A stretch of 64,000 nt of DNA. It comes from Verrucomicrobiota bacterium. Its GTDB lineage: Bacteria > Verrucomicrobiota > Verrucomicrobiia > Opitutales > Puniceicoccaceae. Made by a program: the position numbers and the translations under genes. Below are positions 1 to 7,924 of the stretch, one piece after another (position 1 is the stretch's first letter; each line of letters starts with the position of its first letter). The notes beneath the pieces are model-generated. The model ran no database searches, was not told where the DNA came from, and was given only the letters and a program-made list of their open reading frames with translations. Location of the stretch: contig JBCDMB010000002.1 of assembly GCA_038744685.1 (NCBI GenBank), positions 1 through 64,000 of the forward strand, read 5' to 3'.

Positions 1-881
1 CCGCCGCGGCTACCTAGAACGACGTTCCCCGAAGAAACGCCGCTGAACGCGCCAGCAATAGTATCGGCAAGAGAGCCGTCTACGTAGAGCAGAAGATCGC
101 TTCCAGACCTTTCAAAATAAAGGTGATAGGTCCGCCCAACAATTGGCAGCCAGTTCAAGTCAATATTTGTCGATCCCAGTCGACGGACTACGAGCTGATT
201 GGAATCATCCCAGAACCCCAAAATAAAATTGGACTGCCCGCCTACGCTGAAAATTTGAGCAAATGTATCCGCGCTGCCTAAAGTGAATTTGAACGCAAGA
301 CCCTCTCCGTCTTCGCCCCAAGTGGTTCGCGTGTCGATCTCACCGCTGACTCCATCGAGCCAAACCGCGCCCGCCCGAGCGCGGGTGTTGAGGCCGCTCG
401 TGAGGTCCTCTTCCAGGACCAGACGGCCGGAAGCGGCCGGAAGCGTAATGTCATAAAAACTGGTCCCGTCGTATGATGGATCGGGAGCGAGAGAAATGTA
501 ATTAAAGTCGAGGACGTCGTTCTTAAAAAACAGAGCTCCGACGTTCGTCTGGTTGCCGATAATGGTCGGCGTGTTCATTCGCACTCCGGTGCCGTCGACA
601 AAAAGGAGCCCACTGGCTACGGTTAGCTGCCCGAAGAACACCGGATCGAACTGGCCCAGCCCCATAGCATCTCTTGCCGCTGGAATTGACGTGGCCCCTA
701 AAACGGGCTCGATGATGGGGTTGATGTTGATCGTGCGGGTCCCGGTGCCGCCGGATGCGTTCTCGGAGAGGACGCGGATGTCGTTCTCTGCGGCGGGGGC
801 GTAGGTCATCGGCGTCACCGCCGATGCAACGAGGAGCGCGAAGTTCGAAGATCGAAAGAATTTTTGTATTCGGTTTTTCAT
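1..881 (-). CDS. LamG/concanavalin-like phage surface or tail protein (partial)
   Basis: An open frame runs from ATG at 881 to the window edge without a stop, so at least 293 residues are present and the C-terminus is missing. The N-terminus has a basic stretch and a hydrophobic segment (FALLVASAVTPMTYA) like a signal peptide. The last third has the jelly-roll pattern of LamG/concanavalin-A-like lectin domains (FKFTLGSADTFAQIFSVGG, later YHLYFERSGSDLLLYVDG). It starts two bases after the stop of the 91-aa gene upstream and is the last visible gene of the late operon. It probably forms a receptor-binding or decorative part of the virion; the lectin-fold call rests on pattern, not on a search. 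Confidence 0.65.
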   Translation of the reverse strand, partial: MKNRIQKFFRSSNFALLVASAVTPMTYAPAAENDIRVLSENASGGTGTRTININPIIEPVLGATSIPAARDAMGLGQFDPVFFGQLTVASGLLFVDGTGVRMNTPTIIGNQTNVGALFFKNDVLDFNYISLAPDPSYDGTSFYDITLPAASGRLVLEEDLTSGLNTRARAGAVWLDGVSGEIDTRTTWGEDGEGLAFKFTLGSADTFAQIFSVGGQSNFILGFWDDSNQLVVRRLGSTNIDLNWLPIVGRTYHLYFERSGSDLLLYVDGSLADTIAGAFSGVSSGNVVLGSRG

Positions 882-883
882 AA

Positions 884-1159
884 CTAGGTGTTGTCGAAGG
901 TGTCGCCGTAGATATGGAGGGTCCATTGGGTGCCGTTGTGGCGGTAGTAGTTGCCTGCCCCATCGTCGTGCCATTGGCCTTTCGTGCCTGGGGAGTCTTG
1001 AGTCTCCGGAGGGGAAGAGACTTCGAGGGCTGCGTAGAGAGCGACTGCGAGGCCATCGCCATCGAGGCCCGTGCCGTCGTTGAGGATGGCTATGACAGCG
1101 TTGAGCTTGGCACGGACGCTACCGCCGCCTTCGTTGTTGTTGATGTTGGAGATTGCCAT
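884..1159 (-). CDS. Small phage structural protein, 91 aa
   Basis: The frame encodes a 91-residue protein. Residues from about 55 on (GTKGQWHDDGAGNYYRHNG) resemble the short GxxGQWxxDxxYxYxC/H-type module often found at the ends of phage tail and fibre proteins. The N-terminal half (VRAKLNAVIAILNDG) is helical. It is followed after two bases by the LamG-like gene and preceded by a 43-aa ORF, so it belongs to the late operon. Likely a fibre-associated or capsid-surface protein. No Shine-Dalgarno sequence stands out before its ATG. Confidence 0.6.
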   Translation of the reverse strand: MAISNINNNEGGGSVRAKLNAVIAILNDGTGLDGDGLAVALYAALEVSSPPETQDSPGTKGQWHDDGAGNYYRHNGTQWTLHIYGDTFDNT

Positions 1160-1180
1160 AATGGTTCTTTCTAAAATTCC

Positions 1181-1312
1181 TCAATCATCCAGCCACGCTT
1201 CCCCATCGGCCCACCGGGATGAGTCGCTCCAGATGCCTTGGGCGAGGAGCCATACGTTCCAGATGGAGAGGATCACCGGTGGCGGTGGGAGTTTCTTGGA
1301 TGAAATGGGCAT
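1181..1312 (-). CDS. 43-aa ORF repeating the end of the upstream protein
   Basis: ATG at 1312 opens a 43-residue frame ending at TGA (1181-1183), nine bases after the stop of the 237-aa gene. Its C-terminus, GIWSDSSRWADGEAWLD, closely matches the C-terminus of the 237-aa neighbour, GLWSDSRRWRDEASWED, with the aromatic residues kept in register and a WLL just before each. The N-terminus is proline-rich (KLPPPPVI). The two look like a tandem duplication of a Trp-rich tail-tip or peptide-like module. Too short for automatic gene calls, but the conservation supports a real product. Confidence 0.6.
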   Translation of the reverse strand: MPISSKKLPPPPVILSIWNVWLLAQGIWSDSSRWADGEAWLDD

Positions 1313-1321
1313 GGTCGTGGT

Positions 1322-2035
1322 CTAGTTGTCCTCCCAGGAGGCTTCGTCTCTCCAGCGGCGGGAATCGCTCCACAGGCCATTGGTGAGAAGCCATAGGGCT
1401 GATACCGGTTGCGTGACGGGCGGTGCGGGTGTGGCCGGCGAGGCGGGACCAATAGTGTCGGGATTGGCGGGATCTGCCGGTGACGGTATATCGAGCTCGA
1501 TAGGAATGGCGGGTGTATCGGCGATGAGCTGCTCGAGGCTTTCGGGCGGTGCGGGTGTGCCGGCAATGAGTTGATCGATGCTGACCGGTTGGGCGGGTAT
1601 GCCGGGCGAAGCGTCTTCGGCGAACGATCCGGACTGCGAGTAGGCACCTCCGAGAACGCTGACGCTCTCGATGATCGCGAACTTCCCCTTTACGTGCTTC
1701 AGGCTGTAGTTGGTCAGGTGTGCACCGGCGAGAGTTGCCGTTATTCCGGCGACGATGAGTCTCAGATCGTTTCGACCTTCGGGTAAAAGTGCCGGCCGCT
1801 GAAACTCCCAAAACCTCGCCGCAGCGATGGTATCAAACTCCCGGCGGATGGCCCACGTCATGGTATGGCTGAGATTGAGTCCGCCATAATAGGATGAACT
1901 TGCAGCTCCGATGGGTCTCGATCGCTGCGGTGCATCGGGCACGCGGTTGAGATTGACCTCAGACTCCACGAGATCACCCGCAGCTACCAGTTGGAAGGTG
2001 CCGAAGTTGATCGCGAAGGTGCTCTCGTGGGCCAT
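1322..2035 (-). CDS. Late-operon structural protein, Pro-rich linker and Trp-rich tail
   Basis: A 237-residue protein of unrecognised family. Residues 1-135 form a compact region without membrane segments. Residues about 140-205 are a Pro/Ala/Glu-rich linker containing imperfect repeats (IDQLIAGTPAPPESLEQLIA, then DTPAIP). The end is a Trp-rich module, GLWSDSRRWRDEASWED, which reappears in the next small ORF. Its position between the tail-tube-like gene and fibre-like genes suggests a tail or baseplate component. Start ATG at 2035 is the first in frame and lies 22 bases after the previous stop. Confidence 0.65.
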   Translation of the reverse strand: MAHESTFAINFGTFQLVAAGDLVESEVNLNRVPDAPQRSRPIGAASSSYYGGLNLSHTMTWAIRREFDTIAAARFWEFQRPALLPEGRNDLRLIVAGITATLAGAHLTNYSLKHVKGKFAIIESVSVLGGAYSQSGSFAEDASPGIPAQPVSIDQLIAGTPAPPESLEQLIADTPAIPIELDIPSPADPANPDTIGPASPATPAPPVTQPVSALWLLTNGLWSDSRRWRDEASWEDN

Positions 2036-2057
2036 GAGGTCAAGAGGGTGAAAGCGG

Positions 2058-2486
2058 TCAGGCTTCGGCGAAGCCTTTCGCGTTGAGGGCTGCTACCTGA
2101 TCGCCGGTGAGAATGGCTCCGGTGTCCGTGTATTCGCCGTCGTTCGAGAGTGATCGATCGGGCAAAGCGGCGATGAGCTGATCGACCCAATCGCCCTGGG
2201 CGCAGCCCGCGCCTAGATCGACTGAATTGACGCTGGCCGGTATCACGAGCTCAGCGAAGGTCAGGCCCGCACCGGCGTTTACCAGCGTGAGCGTTGACAG
2301 GTTTTCAGCTGCGCCCGCCCGGATTCGCCCGGAGGACGCGCCAGCCAGATCGATACTGATTGCAGCGGGATCACCGTAGCCGGCTACGGTCTCGATCGGG
2401 ACCGATCCCGCACCGGCGACAGGGAGCGCGGTCGGAGCGGCCGGAGCGGCTCCACCCGCGCTGGGAGGTGTAAGGGTGTCTACCAT
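2058..2486 (-). CDS. Late-operon hypothetical protein, Ala/Gly/Pro-rich N-terminus
   Basis: A 142-residue protein. The first 40 residues are low-complexity (PSAGGAAPAAPTALPVAG). Residues 60-120 (LSTLTLVNAGAGLTFAELVIP, shown in part) have a leucine/valine rhythm like a short solenoid or beta-rich segment, and the C-terminus ends with a helix (LTGDQVAALNAKGF). No family recognised. The spacer before its ATG carries a TCAGATTTCAGGTTGGAAGG-like stretch (plus-strand reading) of the same kind as other prophage junctions. Position suggests a tail-associated structural protein. Confidence 0.55.
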   Translation of the reverse strand: MVDTLTPPSAGGAAPAAPTALPVAGAGSVPIETVAGYGDPAAISIDLAGASSGRIRAGAAENLSTLTLVNAGAGLTFAELVIPASVNSVDLGAGCAQGDWVDQLIAALPDRSLSNDGEYTDTGAILTGDQVAALNAKGFAEA

Positions 2487-2524
2487 TGGATGTCAGATTT
2501 CAGGTTGGAAGGTGGAGAGCCCCG

Positions 2525-3061
2525 TTAGGTGAGGTTCGAGAACTGGCCGACGTTGAGATCGCTCTGGAGGAAGCGGAAGTTGAGGACCGGCTTGGTGACC
2601 TGACGGCTGTCGGTCACGTCGGCAACGGTGACCTCGCTCCACATGTCGAAGACGTTGACGAGCTGGTCGGTATCCGCGCGGTATTTCTGGACCTTGAGCC
2701 AGGCTTGCTGCTTCTCCGTGAGAGATCCGGGCACGTAGTTGCCTCCTGCATCCGGCTGGTTGGCCGCCATAGCGAGGGCCATGATGAGCTCATCCATATC
2801 CTGAGTGGTGAGAGCGATGACGAGGCCGGCGCTCTCAAAGGTGGAACGGCGTGGCTTGTAGCCTCCCGGTGCGGGAGCGTAGTGAGTAGCCTCGCCTTCG
2901 TAGGAAGGTGTGGAGACGGCCTGCTCGATGACGCCGAGGTTTTTCCAGTTGACCTCCGGTTCGCCGTCGGGCTTGGCATCCTTGGATACAGTGACGCCGT
3001 CGATTTCGAGACCGGCTAGGGCCACGTAGGCGTGGCATCCGATGATTGGTAGTTGAATCAT
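2525..3061 (-). CDS. Putative tail tube/major tail protein
   Basis: A 178-residue protein beginning at ATG 3061, two bases after the preceding stop. It lies directly downstream of the gp37-like and gpG-like genes, the place where Mu-like phages encode tail tube or tail sheath proteins. Size and an alternating beta-rich pattern (ITVS, VNVFDMWSEVTVADV, PVLNFRFLQ) fit a tail tube fold, but no diagnostic motif is visible. No tape-measure gene appears in the window, so the rest of the tail module must be further left or the tail is unusual. Confidence 0.45.
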   Translation of the reverse strand: MIQLPIIGCHAYVALAGLEIDGVTVSKDAKPDGEPEVNWKNLGVIEQAVSTPSYEGEATHYAPAPGGYKPRRSTFESAGLVIALTTQDMDELIMALAMAANQPDAGGNYVPGSLTEKQQAWLKVQKYRADTDQLVNVFDMWSEVTVADVTDSRQVTKPVLNFRFLQSDLNVGQFSNLT

Positions 3062-3063
3062 GA

Positions 3064-3510
3064 TTACGAGTTTGGTGTGATGGTTTCGTCCAGATTGGCC
3101 TGAACGGTGTAGATGAGAAAACTTTCATCAGGGGTGATCTGCCATCCCTCGACAACAAGCTTGCGTAGCGGATGAGTCTTTGGGGATGGTTGCCAGTTGT
3201 GGATTGCCTTCATGATCGAAACCAATCGCTGACTAGCGGGCACATCATCGGCTTTTCTCAGAACGGGGTTTGACCACAGGCTGATTGCGTAGCTCGTGGT
3301 CATGTCGAGTTTGCGTTCTTCGATAGGAGTTCCCCTTACTGCGTCGATAACAACAACAGCGCCACCTGCTTTGGCGACGCCTTGAGCGATCATGTTGGTG
3401 AGATTCTTCTGCCGATTGACGATTACTTCGATTCCTTCAAGGTCGGGAAGGCCCGTAAGAAGAGGTTCGAGGGCGTCGGCCGTTTCGAGTATGTCCGTGA
3501 TGCTACTCAT
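3064..3510 (-). CDS. Mu gp37-like (DUF1834-type) protein
   Basis: A 148-residue protein with the layout of Mu gp37/DUF1834 proteins: an N-terminal helical part (DILETADALEPLLTGLPDLEG), a central strand with small residues (AGGAVVVIDAVRG), and a C-terminal beta region (LVVEGWQITPDESFLIYTVQ). Such proteins act in tail completion or tail-head joining. It overlaps the stop of the gpG-like gene by one base and is two bases upstream of the tail-protein gene, so translation is probably coupled. The name rests on gene order and size together with weak sequence likeness. Confidence 0.5.
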   Translation of the reverse strand: MSSITDILETADALEPLLTGLPDLEGIEVIVNRQKNLTNMIAQGVAKAGGAVVVIDAVRGTPIEERKLDMTTSYAISLWSNPVLRKADDVPASQRLVSIMKAIHNWQPSPKTHPLRKLVVEGWQITPDESFLIYTVQANLDETITPNS

Positions 3511-4121
3511 TAGTTCGCGCCCCCATTGGCTTTTGCTCGCTGAGCTTCGCGGCTGATAAATGAGGTGGCAGCCTGAGCAAGTGCTTCAATAGACGAGTTC
3601 TCATCCGGGAGTGCCTCCGGATCGGTTGGAACGACAACCCTCTTCAATAAACGGTAATAGACCCGCAAGGCACCGCCTTCTCTTTTGGCAAGAAAGCCTC
3701 CTTTTGCAGCCTGCGAGCGGATGAAGAAGAGATCGGCGATCAATCCCGAGGATGGGCGAATACCGTAGGCCTCGCGGCGCATAGGAATCGCTAGATACTT
3801 ACTCCGTTTCGGCGTGATGGTGGCACCGTAAAGATGGGTGGCGAAGCGGGGGTCTGCGATCGCGATGGTGGCCTTGTTTTGTTTGGCCGAGGTGAAGGCG
3901 GTCGCACGGGCTACCTGTGCCCAGAAGTTTTGCTTGGGCCAGTTTCGTTTGTTGGGGGCACGGTTCTTTGCCCGGAAGTGGTCTTGCAAGGTCCGCTCAT
4001 GAGTCTTTCCAAGGACGCGCATAAGAGCTGCACGGCGTGTGCCTGCGATTGCGGAGTGGATCGCTGCGATCGTTTCGCGGCCATCGCCTTCCTGGTTGAC
4101 TTGAATAGTGATCTTGGACAT
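3510..4121 (-). CDS. Mu gpG-like virion morphogenesis protein
   Basis: A 203-residue protein rich in basic residues in its first third (RRAALMRVLGKTHERTLQDHF), then RNWPKQNFWAQVARATAF and a middle segment (SKYLAIPMRREAYGIRP) with the IPxR pattern seen in phage virion-morphogenesis/tail-completion proteins (Mu gpG, P2 gpS group). It lies just downstream of the gpF-like gene as in Mu. It likely acts at the head-tail joint. The C-terminal 30 residues are an Ala-rich helix. Confidence 0.6.
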   Translation of the reverse strand: MSKITIQVNQEGDGRETIAAIHSAIAGTRRAALMRVLGKTHERTLQDHFRAKNRAPNKRNWPKQNFWAQVARATAFTSAKQNKATIAIADPRFATHLYGATITPKRSKYLAIPMRREAYGIRPSSGLIADLFFIRSQAAKGGFLAKREGGALRVYYRLLKRVVVPTDPEALPDENSSIEALAQAATSFISREAQRAKANGGAN

Positions 4122-4146
4122 GGTTTAGGCTTCCAGAGGCAGGTGA

Positions 4147-5382
4147 CTAAAACTCACTGGGCGCTTCATTTGGCCGGGGTTCGTCCCCGGCCTTTTTTGT
4201 GATCCAGAAGGTGGAGGCGCGTAGACGATTACGGCTTTTTTTGGCGAAGACCTGGAGTTGACCGATGCCTGCGATGGTCCGGCTGAGCCGCACCTCGTCT
4301 CTTTGGTCTCCGGGTAGTATTTCGTCGGGATCGGCTAAGACTGCGGGAAGAAGCGAGACGAGCTCGGGGGTAACGGGGACTTGCCCGCGGAGAACTTCGG
4401 TCGCCGCGCTGCCGTGGTTACGGTTGATGTGGCGGAGTGTGTCGGTCGTTACTTCGAGCGGGACGTTGCGGGCCAAGCCAGCTGCTTTGGTGAGACGATC
4501 CGTCGCGAAGCCGAGGGGAATGGTCTGTTGAATCTGGTCGCCGGCTTCTACGGCGCGGTAGGCATCCGCGACGAGGTCGCCTGCGCCTCTCCAGGAGACG
4601 CGGCCTTCACTCACGACGAGCTGCGATCCGAAAAGGTTTTTCAGCCCTTCTCTATAATAGTCGGGCAACCGGGTGACGGAGAGTTCGACCTCGCGGTTGA
4701 AAGTCTCGTCTTCGGGACCGGGGGGCGGTGGTCCTGGCTCGATCAGGCCGAGGTCTTCGGCTTCCTCGCGCGAAAGATCGCGTATGCCCATCCCACTGCC
4801 AAAGTCGAAGGGTGGCCACGGTCGGTCGAAGCGGGAGATGGCCGTCCAGATCGGATCGTTTTTCAGAGCGACCATGCGCCCATTGACTGTTCGGCCTCCA
4901 GCAGCAGCCCAACGGCTACGCCAGTCGCGCTCTTCCTGGCGGACTTCAACGCGAATGAGCTCACGGGCGGGGAAGGCGTCGAGGAGGTCAGGATCCTGCC
5001 CTTGTTTCCAACGCCCGTATTCATAGGCGTCTTCGATCTGGAAATCATAGATCAGCTCAAGACGACGGCGGGAGGCGAGATCGGTAAGGCGACCGGAGTC
5101 CCCTTCGGGACCACCGAGCGAGGCGCGCATGTCTGCGACGAAGCGGGAGCGATCGGCAAAGACATCATCGGGGTTCAAAGTGAGGGCTTCGTCGACGATG
5201 CCCTGCATGCGATCGAGATCCTTGAGACGATTGACGCCTGCCGAGAAGAAGGAACGGTCACGCAAACCCACGGGCACCTGTGCCCACTCCTGTGAACGCA
5301 GAGCGGAAGGCACCGGGATCTTCGACCGATTCCGGCGAATGGCATCGGTGAAAGGGATGGGTCTGTCGGTGAGTAAGTTCAT
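4147..5382 (-). CDS. Mu gpF-like head morphogenesis protein with C-terminal nuclease-like domain
   Basis: A 411-residue protein. Residues about 30-215 have the SPP1-gp7/Mu-F minor head protein pattern, including the end of that domain in WAAAGGRTVNGRMVALKN and DRPWPPFDFGSGMG. Residues about 300-400 form a separate module (LEVTTDTLRHINRNH, DEILPGDQRDEVRLSR, LQVFAKKSRNRLRASTFWIT) resembling the phage PBECR-type domains (Barnase/EndoU/ColicinE5-D/RelE-like) often fused to head proteins. The HxxRNH segment and the K/R-rich final strand are candidate catalytic parts. It overlaps the upstream gp36-like gene by ATGA. The nuclease assignment is pattern-based. Confidence 0.7.
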   Translation of the reverse strand: MNLLTDRPIPFTDAIRRNRSKIPVPSALRSQEWAQVPVGLRDRSFFSAGVNRLKDLDRMQGIVDEALTLNPDDVFADRSRFVADMRASLGGPEGDSGRLTDLASRRRLELIYDFQIEDAYEYGRWKQGQDPDLLDAFPARELIRVEVRQEERDWRSRWAAAGGRTVNGRMVALKNDPIWTAISRFDRPWPPFDFGSGMGIRDLSREEAEDLGLIEPGPPPPGPEDETFNREVELSVTRLPDYYREGLKNLFGSQLVVSEGRVSWRGAGDLVADAYRAVEAGDQIQQTIPLGFATDRLTKAAGLARNVPLEVTTDTLRHINRNHGSAATEVLRGQVPVTPELVSLLPAVLADPDEILPGDQRDEVRLSRTIAGIGQLQVFAKKSRNRLRASTFWITKKAGDEPRPNEAPSEF

Positions 5383-5831
5383 GCTCCGTCCTGGCTGGTC
5401 CGGTCGAACTGACGATCACCGGAATGGATCGCCGGCGAGGGGATGCTGGTAGTATTCTCGGCTTCCGGATTGAGTGGTTGCTCCACGGCGAAATCGCACC
5501 TTGCGGTGTCTTTGAGCAGAGCGATCGCATCGTCATACTCCCGCCTCCGATCGTCACTGATCAGGCCGACATCGGGGAGGCGTGTGAGGAGCTTGTAGCG
5601 GAGGATCGCGAGGAAGGCGTCTTCGAGCTCGTCGGGGATCGTTCCGTCGGGACCGACCTTGTTTCGATCGCATGCAGCCACACTTCCGCGAACGCGGCGC
5701 ACGGCACTCTTTATCTCTTCCGGTAGAGGGTCCGGTTGACCGTCGCTCAGCGCGGCTTCCCGGACGGCGGTAAACTCCCCGCCGGTAAGACGACGCTCTA
5801 TGTCGTCTTCTGTGATCGAGATCCAGCTCAT
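5379..5831 (-). CDS. Mu gp36-like (DUF1320-type) head-tail connector protein
   Basis: A 150-residue acidic, helical protein (ISITEDDIERRLTGGEFTAV, then LPEEIKSAVRRVRGSVAACD and ILRYKLLTRLP). The arrangement, with an N-terminal DDI..RL start, a central helix pair and a short YDDAIALL segment, matches the gp36/DUF1320 group placed after the capsid gene in Mu-like phages. It ends ATGA-overlapped with the gpF-like gene. The start ATG at 5831 is ten bases past the methyltransferase stop. The last 30 residues are low complexity. Confidence 0.55.
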   Translation of the reverse strand: MSWISITEDDIERRLTGGEFTAVREAALSDGQPDPLPEEIKSAVRRVRGSVAACDRNKVGPDGTIPDELEDAFLAILRYKLLTRLPDVGLISDDRRREYDDAIALLKDTARCDFAVEQPLNPEAENTTSIPSPAIHSGDRQFDRTSQDGA

Positions 5832-5840
5832 GCGGCTTTT

Positions 5841-6722
5841 TTAGGCGGCCTCCTTTCGGGTAGTCTGAATCTCACTACGGATGATGTTGCCGATCCATTC
5901 TGCGACTTGCGGACAGATGGCGTTTCCGGCAGCGAAAGATTCTGCAAGGTTGGCCTCATCCAGTCCGAGGCAAAGCCCATGATCCTGAGATTTTCGGCTC
6001 CGCTCAACCATCTCACCCCATCCGTCCTCTTCAGTGACCAATAGCTGATTGCTGAGACCGAGTCGGGAGTTGGCGTTGATTGCTTGGAGAGTAGGCGCTG
6101 GCCACAGGTGGCCCTCAACCCCTTCCCGCGGATCAAGCGGGCCAGATATTGGCCCCATTGGAGAGGCGTCAAAAAACAACTCCATGGGGGGTTCTTTTCC
6201 AAGACGCCCAACCACGAAAACTCGACGGCGTTTCTGGGGGACTCCGAAATAACGACTGTCAAGCACCCGGAAGCATCCCAGATACCCGCGTTCGGCAAGG
6301 GACCTGACCACTTTCTGAAGGGAGGCTCCTTGTCCGTGTGAAACCATACTCGCCACATTTTCAAGAACGACCCACTCCGGCTGAATCTCGTCCAGAATCC
6401 GGAGGACCTCGAAGAAGAGACTCGACTTCTTTCCTTTGAGCCCTGGGCGCTTTTCTCCTGGCCGGTGTCCGGCGTTGGAAAAGTCCTGACAAGGGAATCC
6501 CGCTGCAATGCAGTCAACGGGAAGCAGATGATCTCGGCCGGCCTCCCTGACGTCACAGAATCTTTCCGCACCGGGAAATCGGTCGGCAAGCACAGCCCGG
6601 TTAACGGGATTGATCTCGACTTGCCATTCGGTGCGCCATCCGGCGCGTTCGAAACCGAGGTCGAGTCCGCCGATGCCGGCGAAGAGGCTTCCGATTGTGG
6701 GTCTTGTGTCATAGGCTGTCAT
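5841..6722 (-). CDS. DNA (cytosine-5) methyltransferase
   Basis: A 293-residue enzyme (from ATG 6722; a GTG 57 bases upstream would add 19 residues) that methylates cytosine C5 using AdoMet. Visible motifs in order: I (GSLFAGIGGLDLGFERAG, residues 11-28), IV with the catalytic Cys (GFPCQDFSNAG, Cys78), VI (LENV, 120-123), VIII (PQKRRRVFVVGRL, from 162), and X near the end (AAGNAICPQVAEWIG). The target-recognition region between VIII and X is short, about 80 residues. No restriction gene is adjacent, so it is an orphan, likely protecting phage DNA. It interrupts the capsid-to-gp36 order and follows a GC-rich hairpin, as expected for a later-acquired moron. The ATG is chosen for the GAAAGAA upstream. 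Confidence 0.93.
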   Translation of the reverse strand: MTAYDTRPTIGSLFAGIGGLDLGFERAGWRTEWQVEINPVNRAVLADRFPGAERFCDVREAGRDHLLPVDCIAAGFPCQDFSNAGHRPGEKRPGLKGKKSSLFFEVLRILDEIQPEWVVLENVASMVSHGQGASLQKVVRSLAERGYLGCFRVLDSRYFGVPQKRRRVFVVGRLGKEPPMELFFDASPMGPISGPLDPREGVEGHLWPAPTLQAINANSRLGLSNQLLVTEEDGWGEMVERSRKSQDHGLCLGLDEANLAESFAAGNAICPQVAEWIGNIIRSEIQTTRKEAA

Positions 6723-6885
6723 TTCTTTCGAAAAAGTGCGCGTGATTTCGCTTGCGGTTCGAAGGTATACGCGCCCCACCTTCAGTCCGTTCTTAGGACG
6801 ATTGTCTTAGCAGCATGCAGAGTTCATCGGTTTGGTTGGTTAGATGATTTTTTCTTTCATGGTAGTTGTCGTTGTTCACCCCAAA

Positions 6886-6921
6886 GGCCGCTCGATCCCG
6901 CTGTGCGCGGGAAAGGCGGCC
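6886..6921 (-). terminator. GC-rich hairpin after the capsid gene
   Basis: Outer arms GGCCGC (6886-6891) and GCGGCC (6916-6921) enclose an inner pair CCCGC/GCGGG (6897-6901, 6907-6911). It lies 40 bases past the capsid stop and about 160 bases before the methyltransferase start. On the minus strand it is followed by only a short T stretch, so it may be a weak terminator or an RNA-stability element that lowers read-through from the abundant capsid transcript. Confidence 0.4.
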
Positions 6922-6959
6922 AATGAAGGCGATGCGTTTAGAGACGCCTCGTTCCTGGC

Positions 6960-7886
6960 TTAGCTGTCGGTGGCGTTGATCCGCTTGGCGGCTGGTGCGT
7001 TCGTCACTTCGACGTCTTCGGACCAGTCCATCTTGAGGACTTCACCGCGGCCGTCTTCGGTCTCGTAGCTGCCGGGTACCATCCAGCCTCCATCGAGGCG
7101 GAAGGTCTTCATGAAGCTCGGGTCGAGGGTGGTCGGATTGTCCGAGCTGGCGAAGACGATAATCGAATCGTCCAAGAGGAACTCGATGTCGTCATCCAGC
7201 CCTTCGGCGGCAACGTCCTCAACCATAAGGCTCATCTGGCACTCGGGCTCCGAGAAGAGGAGCGATCGGAAGGCAGCGAGGTCGATTGCCTTGACAGCAC
7301 TCTTCTGGTTGGCCACGAGCTGCTTCTTGACGTTGGTGTTGTTCTTGGTGCGTAGCCAAGCGGTGGCACCGAAGAGGACTTTCACCGGCGCGCCATTGCG
7401 GGCTGCCTTAATGACCTCAAGGATCGCGGCATCGATCTCAGCGACAGGATCGGCCGAAGCGGCAGTGAAGTTCGAGTCAGTCCCGGCACCGATGGCGGAG
7501 AGTCCTTTGGTAAGAACTTCCTTCTCGTGGGCGAGAGCGGCTACATCCGCGACCAACCGGGAACCGTAATTCGCCATGTTGATGAGCTGATCGCCTTCCA
7601 TCTTCTCGAGGTTGTCGATCGGGAAGTCGAGCGCGTTGGGCTCGCAGTTGTAGTTGGCGTCCGATGCGTCGAAACCGATGCGGGCGGCGCGGCCTCCAAG
7701 ACCCCGTTTGGTGTTGGGGACGTGGAAGCGGTTCTTCTCGTCGTAGACCTTGTGCTTACCCGTAAGGGTTGGCACCGGGACGGCGGGAGCGAGGAAGTTC
7801 GCCACGGCGCGGATCGCGCTCTGCGCGGCCCCCTGGGCGAAGGTTCGAATCGTGGGATCCGAAGAGATGGAACTAATGCGTGACAT
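6960..7886 (-). CDS. Major capsid protein
   Basis: A 308-residue protein, the expected size for Mu gpT-like capsid proteins with an HK97-type fold. It follows the protease/scaffold and decoration genes. Visible elements include an N-terminal helix that could be processed (TFAQGAAQSAIRAVANFLAP), then VYDEKNRFHVPNTKRG (extended N-arm/E-loop-like), a long spine-helix region (LINMANYGSRLVADVAALAH) and a beta-rich C-terminal P domain (VKVLFGATAWLR, IVFASSDNPTTLDPSFMKTF). Family name is inferred from gene order and size rather than from a diagnostic motif. Confidence 0.75.
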   Translation of the reverse strand: MSRISSISSDPTIRTFAQGAAQSAIRAVANFLAPAVPVPTLTGKHKVYDEKNRFHVPNTKRGLGGRAARIGFDASDANYNCEPNALDFPIDNLEKMEGDQLINMANYGSRLVADVAALAHEKEVLTKGLSAIGAGTDSNFTAASADPVAEIDAAILEVIKAARNGAPVKVLFGATAWLRTKNNTNVKKQLVANQKSAVKAIDLAAFRSLLFSEPECQMSLMVEDVAAEGLDDDIEFLLDDSIIVFASSDNPTTLDPSFMKTFRLDGGWMVPGSYETEDGRGEVLKMDWSEDVEVTNAPAAKRINATDS

Positions 7887-7924
7887 GATGATTGATGAGT
7901 TTGAGATGAGAGATTGCCAGAGGC

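Noticed and set aside
2486-3019. Plus-strand ORF of 177 codons opposite the tail-tube-like gene
   Set aside because: Antisense shadow; the minus-strand gene fits operon spacing and family order.
4381-5295. Plus-strand ORF of 304 codons opposite the gpF-like gene
   Set aside because: Shadow of a well-supported structural gene in a strictly minus-strand operon.
5828-6712. Second-frame ORF of 294 codons inside the methyltransferase gene
   Set aside because: The methyltransferase frame carries all catalytic motifs; the other frame has none.
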